Shown here in pieces: positions 1 through 6,987 of a stretch of 55,644 bases of DNA. The position numbers were made by a program, and so were the translations under genes. The stretch is from a virus. The stretch lies in IMG/VR virus record IMGVR_UViG_3300008261_000025, positions 1-55,644 of that record. One strand, given 5' to 3'. The first letter of the stretch is position 1. Every line of letters starts with the position of its first letter. The notes under the pieces are model-generated. The model worked only from the letters and a program-made list of their open reading frames with translations, was not told the DNA's origin and searched no databases.

Positions 1-44
1 CTAAAATAATTTAATCTTATTAATTCTTACAAAAATATATTGAT
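1..44. repeat. Terminal direct repeat, copy 1 (circular closure)
   Basis: Bases 1-44 are identical to 55,601-55,644. A short exact overlap of this size at the ends of a contig is the usual signature of a circular (or circularly permuted) molecule cut open by an assembler, not a biological long terminal repeat. The first early promoter spans its edge, so the rightward operon runs straight through the junction. Confidence 0.9.
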
Positions 45-67
45 AATTATTTTTTATTAAATAAAAT
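40..67 (+). promoter_or_regulatory. Early promoter P0
   Basis: TTGATA at 40-45, a 16-bp spacer and TAAAAT at 62-67. The T/A-rich spacer closely matches the promoters at 3754, 43322, 48238 and 49586. The -35 box lies on the edge of the terminal overlap. It should drive the membrane peptide and the methyltransferase genes. Confidence 0.75.
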
Positions 68-79
68 ATAATTATCGGA

Positions 80-140
80 CTCCACCTCTTCTCCTCTGTA
101 ATATGAGTGCTAGGCGTGGAGGCGACAATCGATTTCGATT
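80..140 (+). ncRNA. Two-hairpin structured leader RNA, copy A
   Basis: About 12 nt after the P0 -10 box, CTCCAC (80-85) can pair with GTGGAG (116-121), enclosing 30 nt that contain CTCTTC (86-91) and CTCTGT (94-99). A five-base linker GCGAC (122-126) follows, then a second stem-loop: AATCG (127-131), loop ATTT, CGATT (136-140). The same architecture occurs at 48,279-48,342 with the same outer length (42 nt), the same linker and different but still complementary stems. It lies in the 5' untranslated region, so a cis-acting riboswitch, antiterminator or protein-binding leader is plausible; its class is not recognised. Confidence 0.65.
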
Positions 141-161
141 TAACTTAACTTAAAAAAACTT

Positions 162-314
162 ATGCTTCACGATTTTATAGTAATAATTCTTGTAAATATA
201 TTTTTATATAAAATTTTAGTTAATTGGGAATTTGGTGATACTTTTTCAATTATTTCAGTAATAGCATTGTCAATACCAATGTTTGGGCTTCTTATTATTT
301 ACAAAGATTTATAA
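162..314 (+). CDS. Small two-span membrane peptide (50 aa)
   Basis: A 50-residue reading frame starts at ATG 162 and ends immediately before the next start at 315. It has two hydrophobic stretches, roughly residues 5-20 and 30-47, separated by a short polar segment (VNWEFGDT), so a two-span inner-membrane peptide is likely. It is the first gene after promoter P0 and its structured leader. No family is recognised. Tight spacing to the following gene and the early position support it as real. Superinfection or membrane-modifying functions are common for such peptides, but nothing here proves one. Confidence 0.55.
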   Translation: MLHDFIVIILVNIFLYKILVNWEFGDTFSIISVIALSIPMFGLLIIYKDL

Positions 315-887
315 ATGATAGTTCATAAAATAACTAATCAATCTGCTTTCATTAGAGAAAATGTTGTAGTGGGCTTATTAGCCTGTTTTAATGCTACTTT
401 AGATGCTGTCTGTCAAATGTTTAATTTTAAAAAAGAATTGGCACGAGATTTTTATAAAGTAGACTTGGACGAATATTTTGTTAGAAATATTGTTTTTAAT
501 AATATTGACAAAAAGCAAGCCAAAAGAATTAAAAATAATATTAATTCAGTTTTGGAAGCTTATGATGCCACTAAAATTAAAACAGTTTATTCGGTATTCG
601 ATGAAAAAACACAAAAAGAGCAAAATACAACGGCAAATGTAATTTTTCAATGTTATGTTTTGTTTTACTTAAATAAAATAGCTATTAGAAAAGATTTTTT
701 TAAAAATTGCTATTTAGATTATATTCAACATTTTTCAAATATTTTAACAGATTTTGAAGGTGAAATTTGGCAATATTTAAATACTATGGAAAATCAAGAG
801 GAACATTGGCAATCAATTAAAGTTAACGCTCTAAAAAACGCTGTAAAAATACAATATGTTTTTGCAAATATAATGCCAAATAAATGA
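315..887 (+). CDS. Hypothetical protein (190 aa)
   Basis: Soluble, Lys/Asn-rich 190-residue protein with no motif that I recognise. It starts directly after the upstream stop codon, and its own stop overlaps the start of the adenine methyltransferase by 4 bases (ATGA), so the genes are translationally coupled. Its place at the head of a two-methyltransferase operon hints at a DNA-modification or early takeover role; this is context only. The interior looks helical, and no signal peptide or membrane segment is visible. Confidence 0.75.
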   Translation: MIVHKITNQSAFIRENVVVGLLACFNATLDAVCQMFNFKKELARDFYKVDLDEYFVRNIVFNNIDKKQAKRIKNNINSVLEAYDATKIKTVYSVFDEKTQKEQNTTANVIFQCYVLFYLNKIAIRKDFFKNCYLDYIQHFSNILTDFEGEIWQYLNTMENQEEHWQSIKVNALKNAVKIQYVFANIMPNK

Positions 888-1909
888 TAAGTTTTGATTT
901 ATTTGGAAAGCCAACTTTTCCAGAGGTAAAAAATATTAGGATACCATACCAAGGCAGTAAAAACAAAATAGCCCTTCAGCTTTTTGAAAAAATGCTAGAA
1001 ATAAAGCCAAATGCAAAATATTACTACGATATTTTCGGCGGCGGAGCTGCAATGTCATTTACAGCTTTGCAATTGGGTTTAAAAGTCCATTATAACGAAA
1101 AACAAAAATCTATGGTAGATTTTGTTGATTATATTATAAACCGCATAAAAAGTAATAAAAAGGGCAAATATGGGCTTTTTCCTAGTGATTTTTATAAATT
1201 TATAACAAAAGAGGAATTTGGATTTTTAAAAAATGAAAATAGCATAAAAGGACAATTTGCTAGAATATGTTATAGTTTTGGAAATGATCAAAAAACCTAT
1301 GCTTTTAGCGAAGATATCGAAAAAGAAAAGCATTTGGCACATAATATAATTATGTTTTGTTGCGAAAAAAGTTTAGCAGAATTAAATAGCTTAAAAAATA
1401 CTAAATTTGTTTTGAGTAATAAAAAGACTTGGAATGAAAGGAGGCTTGATTTTTTGTCGCAAATAGCAAATCAAAAAAGAAAAGAGGATTATTTGAGAAT
1501 ATTAAATAATTTAGTAAATTTACAGCAACTAGAGGAGTTAATAAAATTAGGATATTTAGAAAAACAACACCAACTACAAAACCTGCAACAATTAGAAAGG
1601 TTGGAAACAATAAAAACATTTAAAGGATTTACAACGACAAATTTAGATTTTCAAGATGTTATTATTGACACTCCTAAAGATGAAACTATTATTTATCTTG
1701 ATCCTCCTTATAGAGGAACTAGAAAATATTTAGAAGATGCTTTTTCTCAAGACATTGACAATTACTTCATAAATTCACCTTATACTTGTTTTTTAAGCGA
1801 ATATAATGCACCATTTGAGCCAGTTTTATCAATAAATAAAAGATCATTATTCTCATCGACAGATAAATCTAAAATAGTAATAGAAAAACTTTTTTACAAT
1901 GGTAAATAA
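884..1909 (+). CDS. D12-class adenine-specific DNA methyltransferase (Dam family)
   Basis: Transfers a methyl group from AdoMet to N6 of adenine in DNA. The AdoMet motif DIFGGGAAM lies near residues 49-57 after the family's N-terminal YQGSK stretch, and the catalytic motif DPPY (in IIYLDPPYRGT) lies near residue 273. This order, with AdoMet motif before DPPY, defines the Dam/alpha class. The end (FLSEYNAPFEPV...) also matches the family, so the gene looks complete. A Leu/Gln-rich insert with repeated LQQLE units sits at about residues 210-240. Its start overlaps the previous gene and its stop overlaps the cytosine methyltransferase. The likely role is protection from host restriction or marking of phage DNA. 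Confidence 0.88.
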   Translation: MISFDLFGKPTFPEVKNIRIPYQGSKNKIALQLFEKMLEIKPNAKYYYDIFGGGAAMSFTALQLGLKVHYNEKQKSMVDFVDYIINRIKSNKKGKYGLFPSDFYKFITKEEFGFLKNENSIKGQFARICYSFGNDQKTYAFSEDIEKEKHLAHNIIMFCCEKSLAELNSLKNTKFVLSNKKTWNERRLDFLSQIANQKRKEDYLRILNNLVNLQQLEELIKLGYLEKQHQLQNLQQLERLETIKTFKGFTTTNLDFQDVIIDTPKDETIIYLDPPYRGTRKYLEDAFSQDIDNYFINSPYTCFLSEYNAPFEPVLSINKRSLFSSTDKSKIVIEKLFYNGK

Positions 1910-2948
1910 AATTAAAGTTCTTAGCCTTTTTGACGGAATAGGAGGTTGCAGGCAAGCACTAAAAGAATTAAATATTGATTGCAATTATTATGCTTGTGAA
2001 ATTGATAAATATGCAATTAAAGTAGCAAAAGAAAATCATCCAGATATAATTCAAATTGGCGATGTAAAAGGCATAATCATTGAGGATTATTATATTTTTC
2101 ACAATCAATATAACGATCCTATGAAAAATGGTGGCAGTTTTAGAAAAGATATTGATTTAATGTGCTTTGGGTTTCAGTGCCAATCGTTTTCTGTTGCTGG
2201 CAATAAAAATGGTTTTTCTGATGATAGAGGGCAATTATTTTTTAATGCTTTGAAAATTTTAGAAGAAGTAAAGCCTAAATTTTTTATAGCAGAAAATGTT
2301 GCTTCTATGAAAAAATCAATTCAGCAAGAAATATCAAAATATTTATTTAATATAGAACCTACTCTAATTAATAGTTCCTTATTAACCGCACAGCAAAGAA
2401 AAAGAATTTATTGGATTGGAGAGTTGCAAAATGATGGTTCTTATAAAAAAGTAGAGATAGATCAGCCAGAAGACAAAGGAATTTTATTAAAAGATATTTT
2501 AGAAAGTGGAGTTGGATATTTAGATAAATGCCAGACATTAACCGCCACATATGGCAAAGCACAAATTAAAAATAGTTTGCAAAAAAATCAAAGGACAATG
2601 ATTGCAGAACCTGTATTGTATAATCAATATAACCAAAGAACATTAAAATATAAAAGCGGCACACTTTCCACATCTTCTGGAGCAAGAACAGCTATTTCAG
2701 GTATGGTTGTCGTAAGCCCAATTAGATTAGGTCATTTTAATAAAGGAGGGCAAGGAGATAGAGTTTATTCTGTTGAAGGAAAATCAATTTGCCTTTCTGC
2801 AAATGGTGGCGGCAGAGGAGCTTGCACTGGATTATATAAGATAGATTTACCGGACGGAGATTATAAAATAAGGCTATTAACCCCTACGGAATGTGCTAGA
2901 TTGCAAGGATTTCCCGATGATTACTGCAAGTCAATTAGTAGAAGCTAA
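1899..2948 (+). CDS. C5-cytosine DNA methyltransferase, interrupted by an in-frame ochre before motif X
   Basis: Methylates C5 of cytosine. Visible motifs are motif I (SLFDGIGG, about residues 9-16), motif IV with the catalytic Cys (GFQCQSFSVAG, where families usually have FPCQ), motif VI (ENV) and the late LTPTECARLQGFPDDY block. The frame stops at TAA 2946-2948. Directly downstream, in the same frame to 3059, the sequence encodes AFKCYGNSFTVPVIKHIL, which is motif X. Homologues usually carry a residue such as Gln or Thr before this point, so a single CAA-to-TAA change is likely. The 349-aa product would lack part of the AdoMet pocket unless the stop is read through. It starts inside the adenine methyltransferase gene. 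Confidence 0.85.
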   Translation: MVNKIKVLSLFDGIGGCRQALKELNIDCNYYACEIDKYAIKVAKENHPDIIQIGDVKGIIIEDYYIFHNQYNDPMKNGGSFRKDIDLMCFGFQCQSFSVAGNKNGFSDDRGQLFFNALKILEEVKPKFFIAENVASMKKSIQQEISKYLFNIEPTLINSSLLTAQQRKRIYWIGELQNDGSYKKVEIDQPEDKGILLKDILESGVGYLDKCQTLTATYGKAQIKNSLQKNQRTMIAEPVLYNQYNQRTLKYKSGTLSTSSGARTAISGMVVVSPIRLGHFNKGGQGDRVYSVEGKSICLSANGGGRGACTGLYKIDLPDGDYKIRLLTPTECARLQGFPDDYCKSISRS

Positions 2949-3059
2949 GCTTTTAAATGTTATGGCAATTCTTTTACAGTTCCAGTTATAAAGCATATTT
3001 TAGAATATATTTTTTTTGATAAAAAATGTAAAACAAATAAGCAAGAATTATTATTTTAA
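2949..3059 (+). pseudogene. Detached 3' end of the cytosine methyltransferase (motif X)
   Basis: Continues the 1899 frame after the ochre codon. It encodes the conserved GNSFTVPV motif and about 20 further residues to a TAA at 3057-3059. No start codon or ribosome site serves it alone. It is either the decayed end of the gene or the C-terminus of a read-through product of 386 residues. Confidence 0.75.
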
Positions 3060-3064
3060 TTAAT

Positions 3065-3757
3065 ATGAACTTTTTTAACAAATTTTTCTTAGATATAGAT
3101 AAAGTTGAAACTATATCTCATTCTGTGGTTCTGGTTGAAAAAAATTTTTTCTCTTTGAAGGGAAAACTTAATAAGGCAATGAGACTTCAAATACAAAGCC
3201 CATTTTCTAATCTAGCAAATTCATTAGCATTAAAAAGTGTTTTTAAAAAACCAGTGATTGAGCCTTTTTCAAATTCTCTACAATCTTACAGAGAATTTGA
3301 GTCTGATAATTTTGTAATAACTTATGATAAATTAAGCTTAAGATTTGGAATAGAAGACAAAATACCAGAACAAAGAAATAATTTAGTTAGAAAAATAGCT
3401 ACTGATTTAATTAATCTTGCCGAAGTAGAAGAAGACATTGGAGCAATTGGAGTAAATTACGAAATGTTTTTACCAGAAAATAATTTAGACCTTAAAAAAT
3501 TATTTTTAAAAAAAGATATTGCGGAAACTTTTGATAATTTATTCATAACACCTGTATTTGAAATTGATAAATTTATAACTCTAAATTTAAAGATTGTTTC
3601 TGGAATAGTTGATTATAAAGAAGGTATTTTTTTTGATGTTAATTTTCACATTGAAATTGATGAATATGGATCGCAAAAAATTAGTAATATTTTAGAAAAC
3701 GACTTTTGCAAGATTGCTAAAAATAAAATTTTGCATTTAATGGCAAAAACTTCTTGA
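3065..3757 (+). CDS. Hypothetical protein (230 aa)
   Basis: Begins 6 bases after the read-through end of the cytosine methyltransferase. It is a soluble protein with alternating beta-rich and helical stretches and no motif I can assign. Its last codons overlap the -35 box of the next early promoter (TTGACA at 3754), so that promoter is partly inside the gene. It belongs to the methyltransferase operon by position. The function is unknown. Confidence 0.75.
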   Translation: MNFFNKFFLDIDKVETISHSVVLVEKNFFSLKGKLNKAMRLQIQSPFSNLANSLALKSVFKKPVIEPFSNSLQSYREFESDNFVITYDKLSLRFGIEDKIPEQRNNLVRKIATDLINLAEVEEDIGAIGVNYEMFLPENNLDLKKLFLKKDIAETFDNLFITPVFEIDKFITLNLKIVSGIVDYKEGIFFDVNFHIEIDEYGSQKISNILENDFCKIAKNKILHLMAKTS

Positions 3758-3802
3758 CATTTATTTTTTATTAAATAAAATATATTTGTTGGTATTTGCC
3801 AA
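3754..3802 (+). promoter_or_regulatory. Early promoter P1 with 5'-terminal stem-loop
   Basis: TTGACA at 3754-3759, 16-bp spacer, TAAAAT at 3776-3781. About 7 bases further, TTGGT (3789-3793) pairs with GCCAA (3798-3802) around the loop ATTT, so the stem-loop would lie at the very 5' end of the RNA. It drives the coiled-coil gene through ssb. Confidence 0.75.
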
Positions 3803-3828
3803 TTTATTAAAACTAAACTAAAAACAAA

Positions 3829-4704
3829 ATGACAAATTTAATCGAATTACACACAACAAAAACTGATTTAACTAAAGATTTTATTTTAAATGATAAAAAT
3901 GTTAATGAATTATTAACATATATAGAAAATCTTAAAACAATAGCATTTGATTTTAATGATAAAGAAGAAGTCAAAAAAGCAAAAAATCTTAAAACTCAAG
4001 CCAATAAATTTGTAGCAGAACTTAAAAAAGTTTGCGAACCGCTTGAAGCTGAAGGGAAAAAAGTTGCGGATATTAGAAGTAAAATTTCAACAAAACTTTC
4101 AACAGGCAAAGATAATGTAATTGATACAATTTTAAAGCCTATAAATGACGCTGAGGATAAATTAAAATATATTAAAACAAAATGTGCAACTTTAATTACC
4201 GATTTACATTCTGTCAGTGTAGTTTTGTCTGAATGTGATGAGTTAGAAAAATTTAATTGGTTATATTTAAAAGATGAGGGAATTCAATTAATAAATCAAT
4301 TAAGAGGATTGGCATTGGTTTCAAAACAAAATTTGGAAGCTCAGCAAAAAGCAGAATTTGAAGCTAAAGAAAAAATAAGGCTAGAAAGAGAAGAGCAAAT
4401 TAGAAAAATAGCCGAAGAAAAAGCTAAAGCAGAAGCACAAAGACAAATTGAAGAAGCTAATAGAAGAGCGGAGCAAGCTATAATAGATGCTGAAAATAAA
4501 ATAAAAGCAGAAAACGAACTAAAAATAAAACAAGAATTAAAAGCTAAAGCAGAAGAAGAAGCGATTTCTAAAAATAGAGAACATCGAGCTAGAATTCATA
4601 ATGAAATTCTGCAAGATATTCAATCTTTATTAGGTGTTGATGCGAAAATAATAGTTGAACAAATTGCTAAAGGAAAAATTAGAAATTTATTTATAAAATA
4701 TTAA
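3829..4704 (+). CDS. Long coiled-coil early protein (291 aa)
   Basis: The N-terminal 160 residues are helical. Residues about 165-245 form an extended Glu/Lys/Ala-rich coiled coil (repeated KAEAQ, EEAN, EQAI heptads), followed by a short basic tail. Similar coiled-coil proteins lie beside SSB and recombination genes in many phages, but I cannot name the family with confidence. It is the first gene after P1 and starts after the A-rich leader CTAAAAACAAAATG, which has no Shine-Dalgarno sequence. The operon context (SSB three genes on) suggests a role in DNA replication or recombination. Confidence 0.75.
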   Translation: MTNLIELHTTKTDLTKDFILNDKNVNELLTYIENLKTIAFDFNDKEEVKKAKNLKTQANKFVAELKKVCEPLEAEGKKVADIRSKISTKLSTGKDNVIDTILKPINDAEDKLKYIKTKCATLITDLHSVSVVLSECDELEKFNWLYLKDEGIQLINQLRGLALVSKQNLEAQQKAEFEAKEKIRLEREEQIRKIAEEKAKAEAQRQIEEANRRAEQAIIDAENKIKAENELKIKQELKAKAEEEAISKNREHRARIHNEILQDIQSLLGVDAKIIVEQIAKGKIRNLFIKY

Positions 4705-4719
4705 AACTAATTAAAAATT

Positions 4720-5106
4720 ATGAAAGCAAAAGCCCTTCTTAAATTACCTTATAGAGATGATAAAGTTATAAGACAATCAATATATAATTCAATTGCAGTT
4801 ATTAATACAGGACTAAAACACGATTCTGGTTTTGCATTAATGGCTTTGATTGGTTTAGACGAAAATTATAAGCCAATTGAAATCATAGGTTTTTGCAATG
4901 ATATTAAATGGGAATTAAATGGATTATCATTTTCTAATGATATGCTTTATCCATCTGGAGCTACTCATTTTTGGAGTCTTGATGCTAATTTTGAAGTTGT
5001 GTATTGCACTAGCACAACATTAATTAGGTTAGTAGCGGAAAATAAAAGACCAAAGCCAAATTTAGAAGATAAATGCGGAATTCAATGTAAAGGAATAAAG
5101 AAATGA
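4720..5106 (+). CDS. Hypothetical protein (128 aa)
   Basis: Small soluble protein, unrecognised. It contains Trp- and Cys-bearing segments (WELNGLSF, THFWSLDANF) and a C-terminal CGIQCKG pair of cysteines that could bind a metal; this is only suggestive. It lies 15 bases after the coiled-coil gene, and its stop overlaps the start of the next membrane peptide (ATGA), indicating coupling within the P1 operon. Confidence 0.7.
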   Translation: MKAKALLKLPYRDDKVIRQSIYNSIAVINTGLKHDSGFALMALIGLDENYKPIEIIGFCNDIKWELNGLSFSNDMLYPSGATHFWSLDANFEVVYCTSTTLIRLVAENKRPKPNLEDKCGIQCKGIKK

Positions 5107-5204
5107 CAATACTTGCAAAAAAAACAATATTGGCAATATTAGCTATTGCAATGCTTACTGTTTCAATCATAATCGATAATTATAAACAAAAAAACAAAAA
5201 ATAA
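5103..5204 (+). CDS. Single-span membrane peptide (33 aa)
   Basis: The reading frame ATG 5103 to TAA 5202-5204 gives 33 residues: a short N-terminus, one hydrophobic helix (ILAILAIAMLTVSIII) and a basic C-tail rich in Lys and Asn. It overlaps the gene before by 4 bases and the ssb start by 1 base (TAATG), so it is tightly coupled on both sides, the main argument that it is translated. The function is unknown. Confidence 0.5.
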   Translation: MTILAKKTILAILAIAMLTVSIIIDNYKQKNKK

Positions 5205-5593
5205 TGACAATAAATAAAGTAATCTTAATAGGCTCAGTAGGAAATGATCCAGATATTAAGCAAACTAACGATGGTAGAGAGATTATAAATCTATCTTTGG
5301 CTACTAGTGAAAGTTGGAAAGATAAAAATAGCGGTGAAAGAAAAGAAAAAACCGAATGGCATCGCATCGTAATATTTTCGCCTAATATAGTTTCACTTGT
5401 TAAATCATATGTTAGAAAAGGTAGCAAGCTTTACATCGAAGGTTCTTTGCAAACTAGAAAATGGACTGATAAATCTGGAGTTGAAAAATATACTACTGAA
5501 ATCGTTTTGCAACAATATAATTCTGTTTTGCAAATCCTTGACAGTAAAAAACCACAGCAGCAACAACAAGAAGAGGAAGAGTATGTATTTTAG
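5204..5593 (+). CDS. ssb: Single-stranded DNA-binding protein
   Basis: Classic OB-fold SSB of 129 residues. It starts MTINKVILIGSVGNDPDIK, has the family's WHRIV strand near residue 51 and the LYIEGSLQTRKW strand near residues 77-88. A Gln-rich linker leads to an acidic C-terminal tip ending EEEEYVF. That tip, like DDDIPF in E. coli, recruits replication and repair partners. It binds single-stranded phage DNA during replication and recombination and would work with the Erf annealing protein and the YqaJ exonuclease encoded further back on the same arm. It is the last gene of the rightward arm, before the transcription boundary at 5.7 kb. Confidence 0.93.
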   Translation: MTINKVILIGSVGNDPDIKQTNDGREIINLSLATSESWKDKNSGERKEKTEWHRIVIFSPNIVSLVKSYVRKGSKLYIEGSLQTRKWTDKSGVEKYTTEIVLQQYNSVLQILDSKKPQQQQQEEEEYVF

Positions 5594-5664
5594 CAATAAA
5601 ATATATTGCAATTAAAATTTTATTTAATATTTTAATTATTGAAACTTTTTTTTCATAGGGGCTG

Positions 5665-5744
5665 GCAACCTGTTATCAATGATAATATAGCCTCAATAAG
5701 GTTGCAAAACTGCCGTCGTATTTTTATTCATTGATACGACGGCA
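5665..5744. terminator. Tandem hairpins at the convergent boundary (probable bidirectional terminator)
   Basis: Two inverted repeats lie between the convergent arms. GCAACCT (5665-5671) pairs with AGGTTGC (5699-5705). TGCCGTCGTAT (5711-5721) pairs perfectly over 11 bp with ATACGACGGCA (5734-5744) around a 12-nt loop, and a T/A-rich stretch follows on the + strand. The U-tract is not clean, so efficiency is uncertain, but position and stem strength fit a bidirectional terminator. Confidence 0.6.
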
Positions 5745-5768
5745 AATTATTTATATTTTTATGAAGCT

Positions 5769-6281
5769 CTATAATTTAGTATAAACTCCATTAATTAATC
5801 TGCCAAATTTTTGTCTATTATCTTTTAATTTTGTAGACAAATGTATCCATCCATTTTCTAGCAAGCATTGATCCACATTTTCCATTTTTTCACCTTTAAT
5901 CCATAAAACAATTTCTTCTAATTTTTTAACATCGTTAATTCCATTCACTAAAAAATCGCAGGCTTCAAATCTTGTATGCTGACTAATTGGCTTACTTCCT
6001 ACTAATCCATTAAGTTTTTGACAGCGAAAACCGCTTGTAATATTAATTGTTGCCTCATTGCTACCTATAATTCTCTTAAAAACAGGACTTTTATTCATTC
6101 TATCTCTAAGTTCTTGAAAAAAATAACTTAGGTGAACACCGTTTATCATATATTCTTTTACTCTAGGGTCTTGCAAGAACTCCTGCTCGTTATCGATATT
6201 GTTTTTTATTGCAGTCGCTGAAAAAAAGAACTCTTGATATTTAAAACTAGTCCTATTTAGCTGTTTTAGATTAATTGACAT
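5769..6281 (-). CDS. M15-family peptidoglycan peptidase (endolysin)
   Basis: Zinc peptidase of the M15 group, which cuts peptide cross-links or stems in peptidoglycan to release virions. The family pattern is clear: TSGFRCQKLN near residue 82, the SQH-x6-D zinc site (His102, Asp109) and the late WIHLS with the third ligand His147. The 170-residue length is typical of a single-domain phage endolysin. It has no signal peptide, so it needs the holin. It is the last gene of the leftward arm, and its start overlaps the o-spanin stop by 11 bases. The adjacent holin and spanins make the role nearly certain. Confidence 0.9.
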   Translation of the reverse strand: MSINLKQLNRTSFKYQEFFFSATAIKNNIDNEQEFLQDPRVKEYMINGVHLSYFFQELRDRMNKSPVFKRIIGSNEATINITSGFRCQKLNGLVGSKPISQHTRFEACDFLVNGINDVKKLEEIVLWIKGEKMENVDQCLLENGWIHLSTKLKDNRQKFGRLINGVYTKL

Positions 6282-6558
6282 TATCTAGCTCCTTAATTTG
6301 AATTAAACATACACTATCATATTCGGCATCGCTACGAAGCATTAATCTTAACACTTCTTCTGGCAAATTATCCTCAAAATTACCTTTAATACCATAATAT
6401 GGCTTTAGCCAAGAGCAAAGAAAAGTGCTGTAATTAGTTGCTTGTTGTGGTGCCGTGTTCTTCTCTATTCTTTTTAAATTGCAATTTGAGATCGCTAACA
6501 TCGTTATTAATAATAGTGCGGTTATTAATCTCTTGTTGTAGTGCTTGCATATTTTCAT
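6271..6558 (-). CDS. o-spanin (outer-membrane lipoprotein, Rz1-like)
   Basis: Its N-terminal signal has a basic start, a hydrophobic core (LITALLLITMLAI) and a Cys at about residue 26 that fits a lipobox only loosely (AISNC). The mature part has a Cys-Trp segment (FLCSWLKPYYGIKG) and a second late Cys (DSVCL), the spacing seen in many Rz1-like outer-membrane spanin subunits. The first 125 bases lie inside the i-spanin gene in another frame, the nested arrangement typical of Rz/Rz1 pairs. It would join the i-spanin across the periplasm and fuse the inner and outer membranes at lysis. Confidence 0.75.
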   Translation of the reverse strand: MKICKHYNKRLITALLLITMLAISNCNLKRIEKNTAPQQATNYSTFLCSWLKPYYGIKGNFEDNLPEEVLRLMLRSDAEYDSVCLIQIKELDNVN

Positions 6559-6658
6559 ATTGCTTTATTTCTTTTTTTAAATTACTAACATTTTCAATTT
6601 TTTGTTTTGCAAAAAAACCAAAAAAGAAACTAAATATTGTTGTTATTAGTTGTATCAT
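6434..6658 (-). CDS. i-spanin (inner-membrane subunit, Rz-like)
   Basis: A 74-residue protein with an N-terminal membrane helix (residues about 2-17, IQLITTIFSFFFGFFA), then a charged coiled coil (ENVSNLKKEIKQYENMQALQQEI...) and a polar tail. This is the standard layout of an inner-membrane spanin. The o-spanin starts within it in a second frame. It is short for an Rz protein, which suggests a compact periplasmic spanin complex. It lies between holin and endolysin in the lysis cassette. Confidence 0.78.
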   Translation of the reverse strand: MIQLITTIFSFFFGFFAKQKIENVSNLKKEIKQYENMQALQQEINNRTIINNDVSDLKLQFKKNREEHGTTTSN

Positions 6659-6711
6659 ATTATTTTTTTATTTTATCAAAAAATTGAATTATAAAAAATC
6701 CAGATAAAAAA

Positions 6712-6987
6712 CTAAGTATCTTTATTATTGTTAGTGTCATTGCTGCTTGTTATTTTGTTAAACCATTTACCCCTTTCTGCCAAAACAAAGCCACCAGAAG
6801 CTCCAGAAAGCATTATCCAGCATTCTATGAGGTCTTTTACTAGTTCATATTTTTCAACAGGCAGTTTAGCAAATAAGGCTATTAATGTCAAGATAAAAGC
6901 AATCAAAAGAGATGCTACCATAGACCATCTTTTAGATGACACATTATTATTAAGCTCGATAATTTTATTTAAATTAAAAAAGTTCAT
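6712..6987 (-). CDS. Putative holin (two membrane spans)
   Basis: A 91-residue protein with two hydrophobic segments at about residues 22-42 (SMVASLLIAFILTLIALFA) and 50-70 (LIECWIMLSGASGGFVLA), a short charged linker and a hydrophilic Asn/Asp/Lys tail. This size and layout fit small phage holins that permeabilise the inner membrane and release the endolysin. Its start overlaps the stop of the upstream coiled-coil membrane protein by 4 bases. No specific holin family is assigned, and the neighbouring 157-aa protein is an alternative holin or antiholin. Confidence 0.72.
   Translation of the reverse strand: MNFFNLNKIIELNNNVSSKRWSMVASLLIAFILTLIALFAKLPVEKYELVKDLIECWIMLSGASGGFVLAERGKWFNKITSSNDTNNNKDT

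Noticed and set aside
1401-1619. 72-aa minus-strand hydrophobic frame inside the adenine methyltransferase
   Set aside because: It is antisense to a Lys/Gln/Leu-rich coding stretch, which mimics membrane proteins on the opposite strand.
2946-2948. Alternative genetic code with TAA read as glutamine
   Set aside because: TAA ends many other genes at sensible positions (for example 5202-5204 before ssb, 39698-39700, 43859-43861), so a genome-wide reassignment is excluded. Local readthrough or mutation remains.
3781-3788. Bacteroidetes-type -7 box (TATATTTG)
   Set aside because: It appears only at P1. The other early promoters share TTGACA-16/17-TAAAAT and not TAnnTTTG, so a sigma70-like reading explains all of them.
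5397-5615. 72-aa frame overlapping ssb
   Set aside because: It is out of frame within ssb, which has a strong family match, and it lacks its own initiation context.
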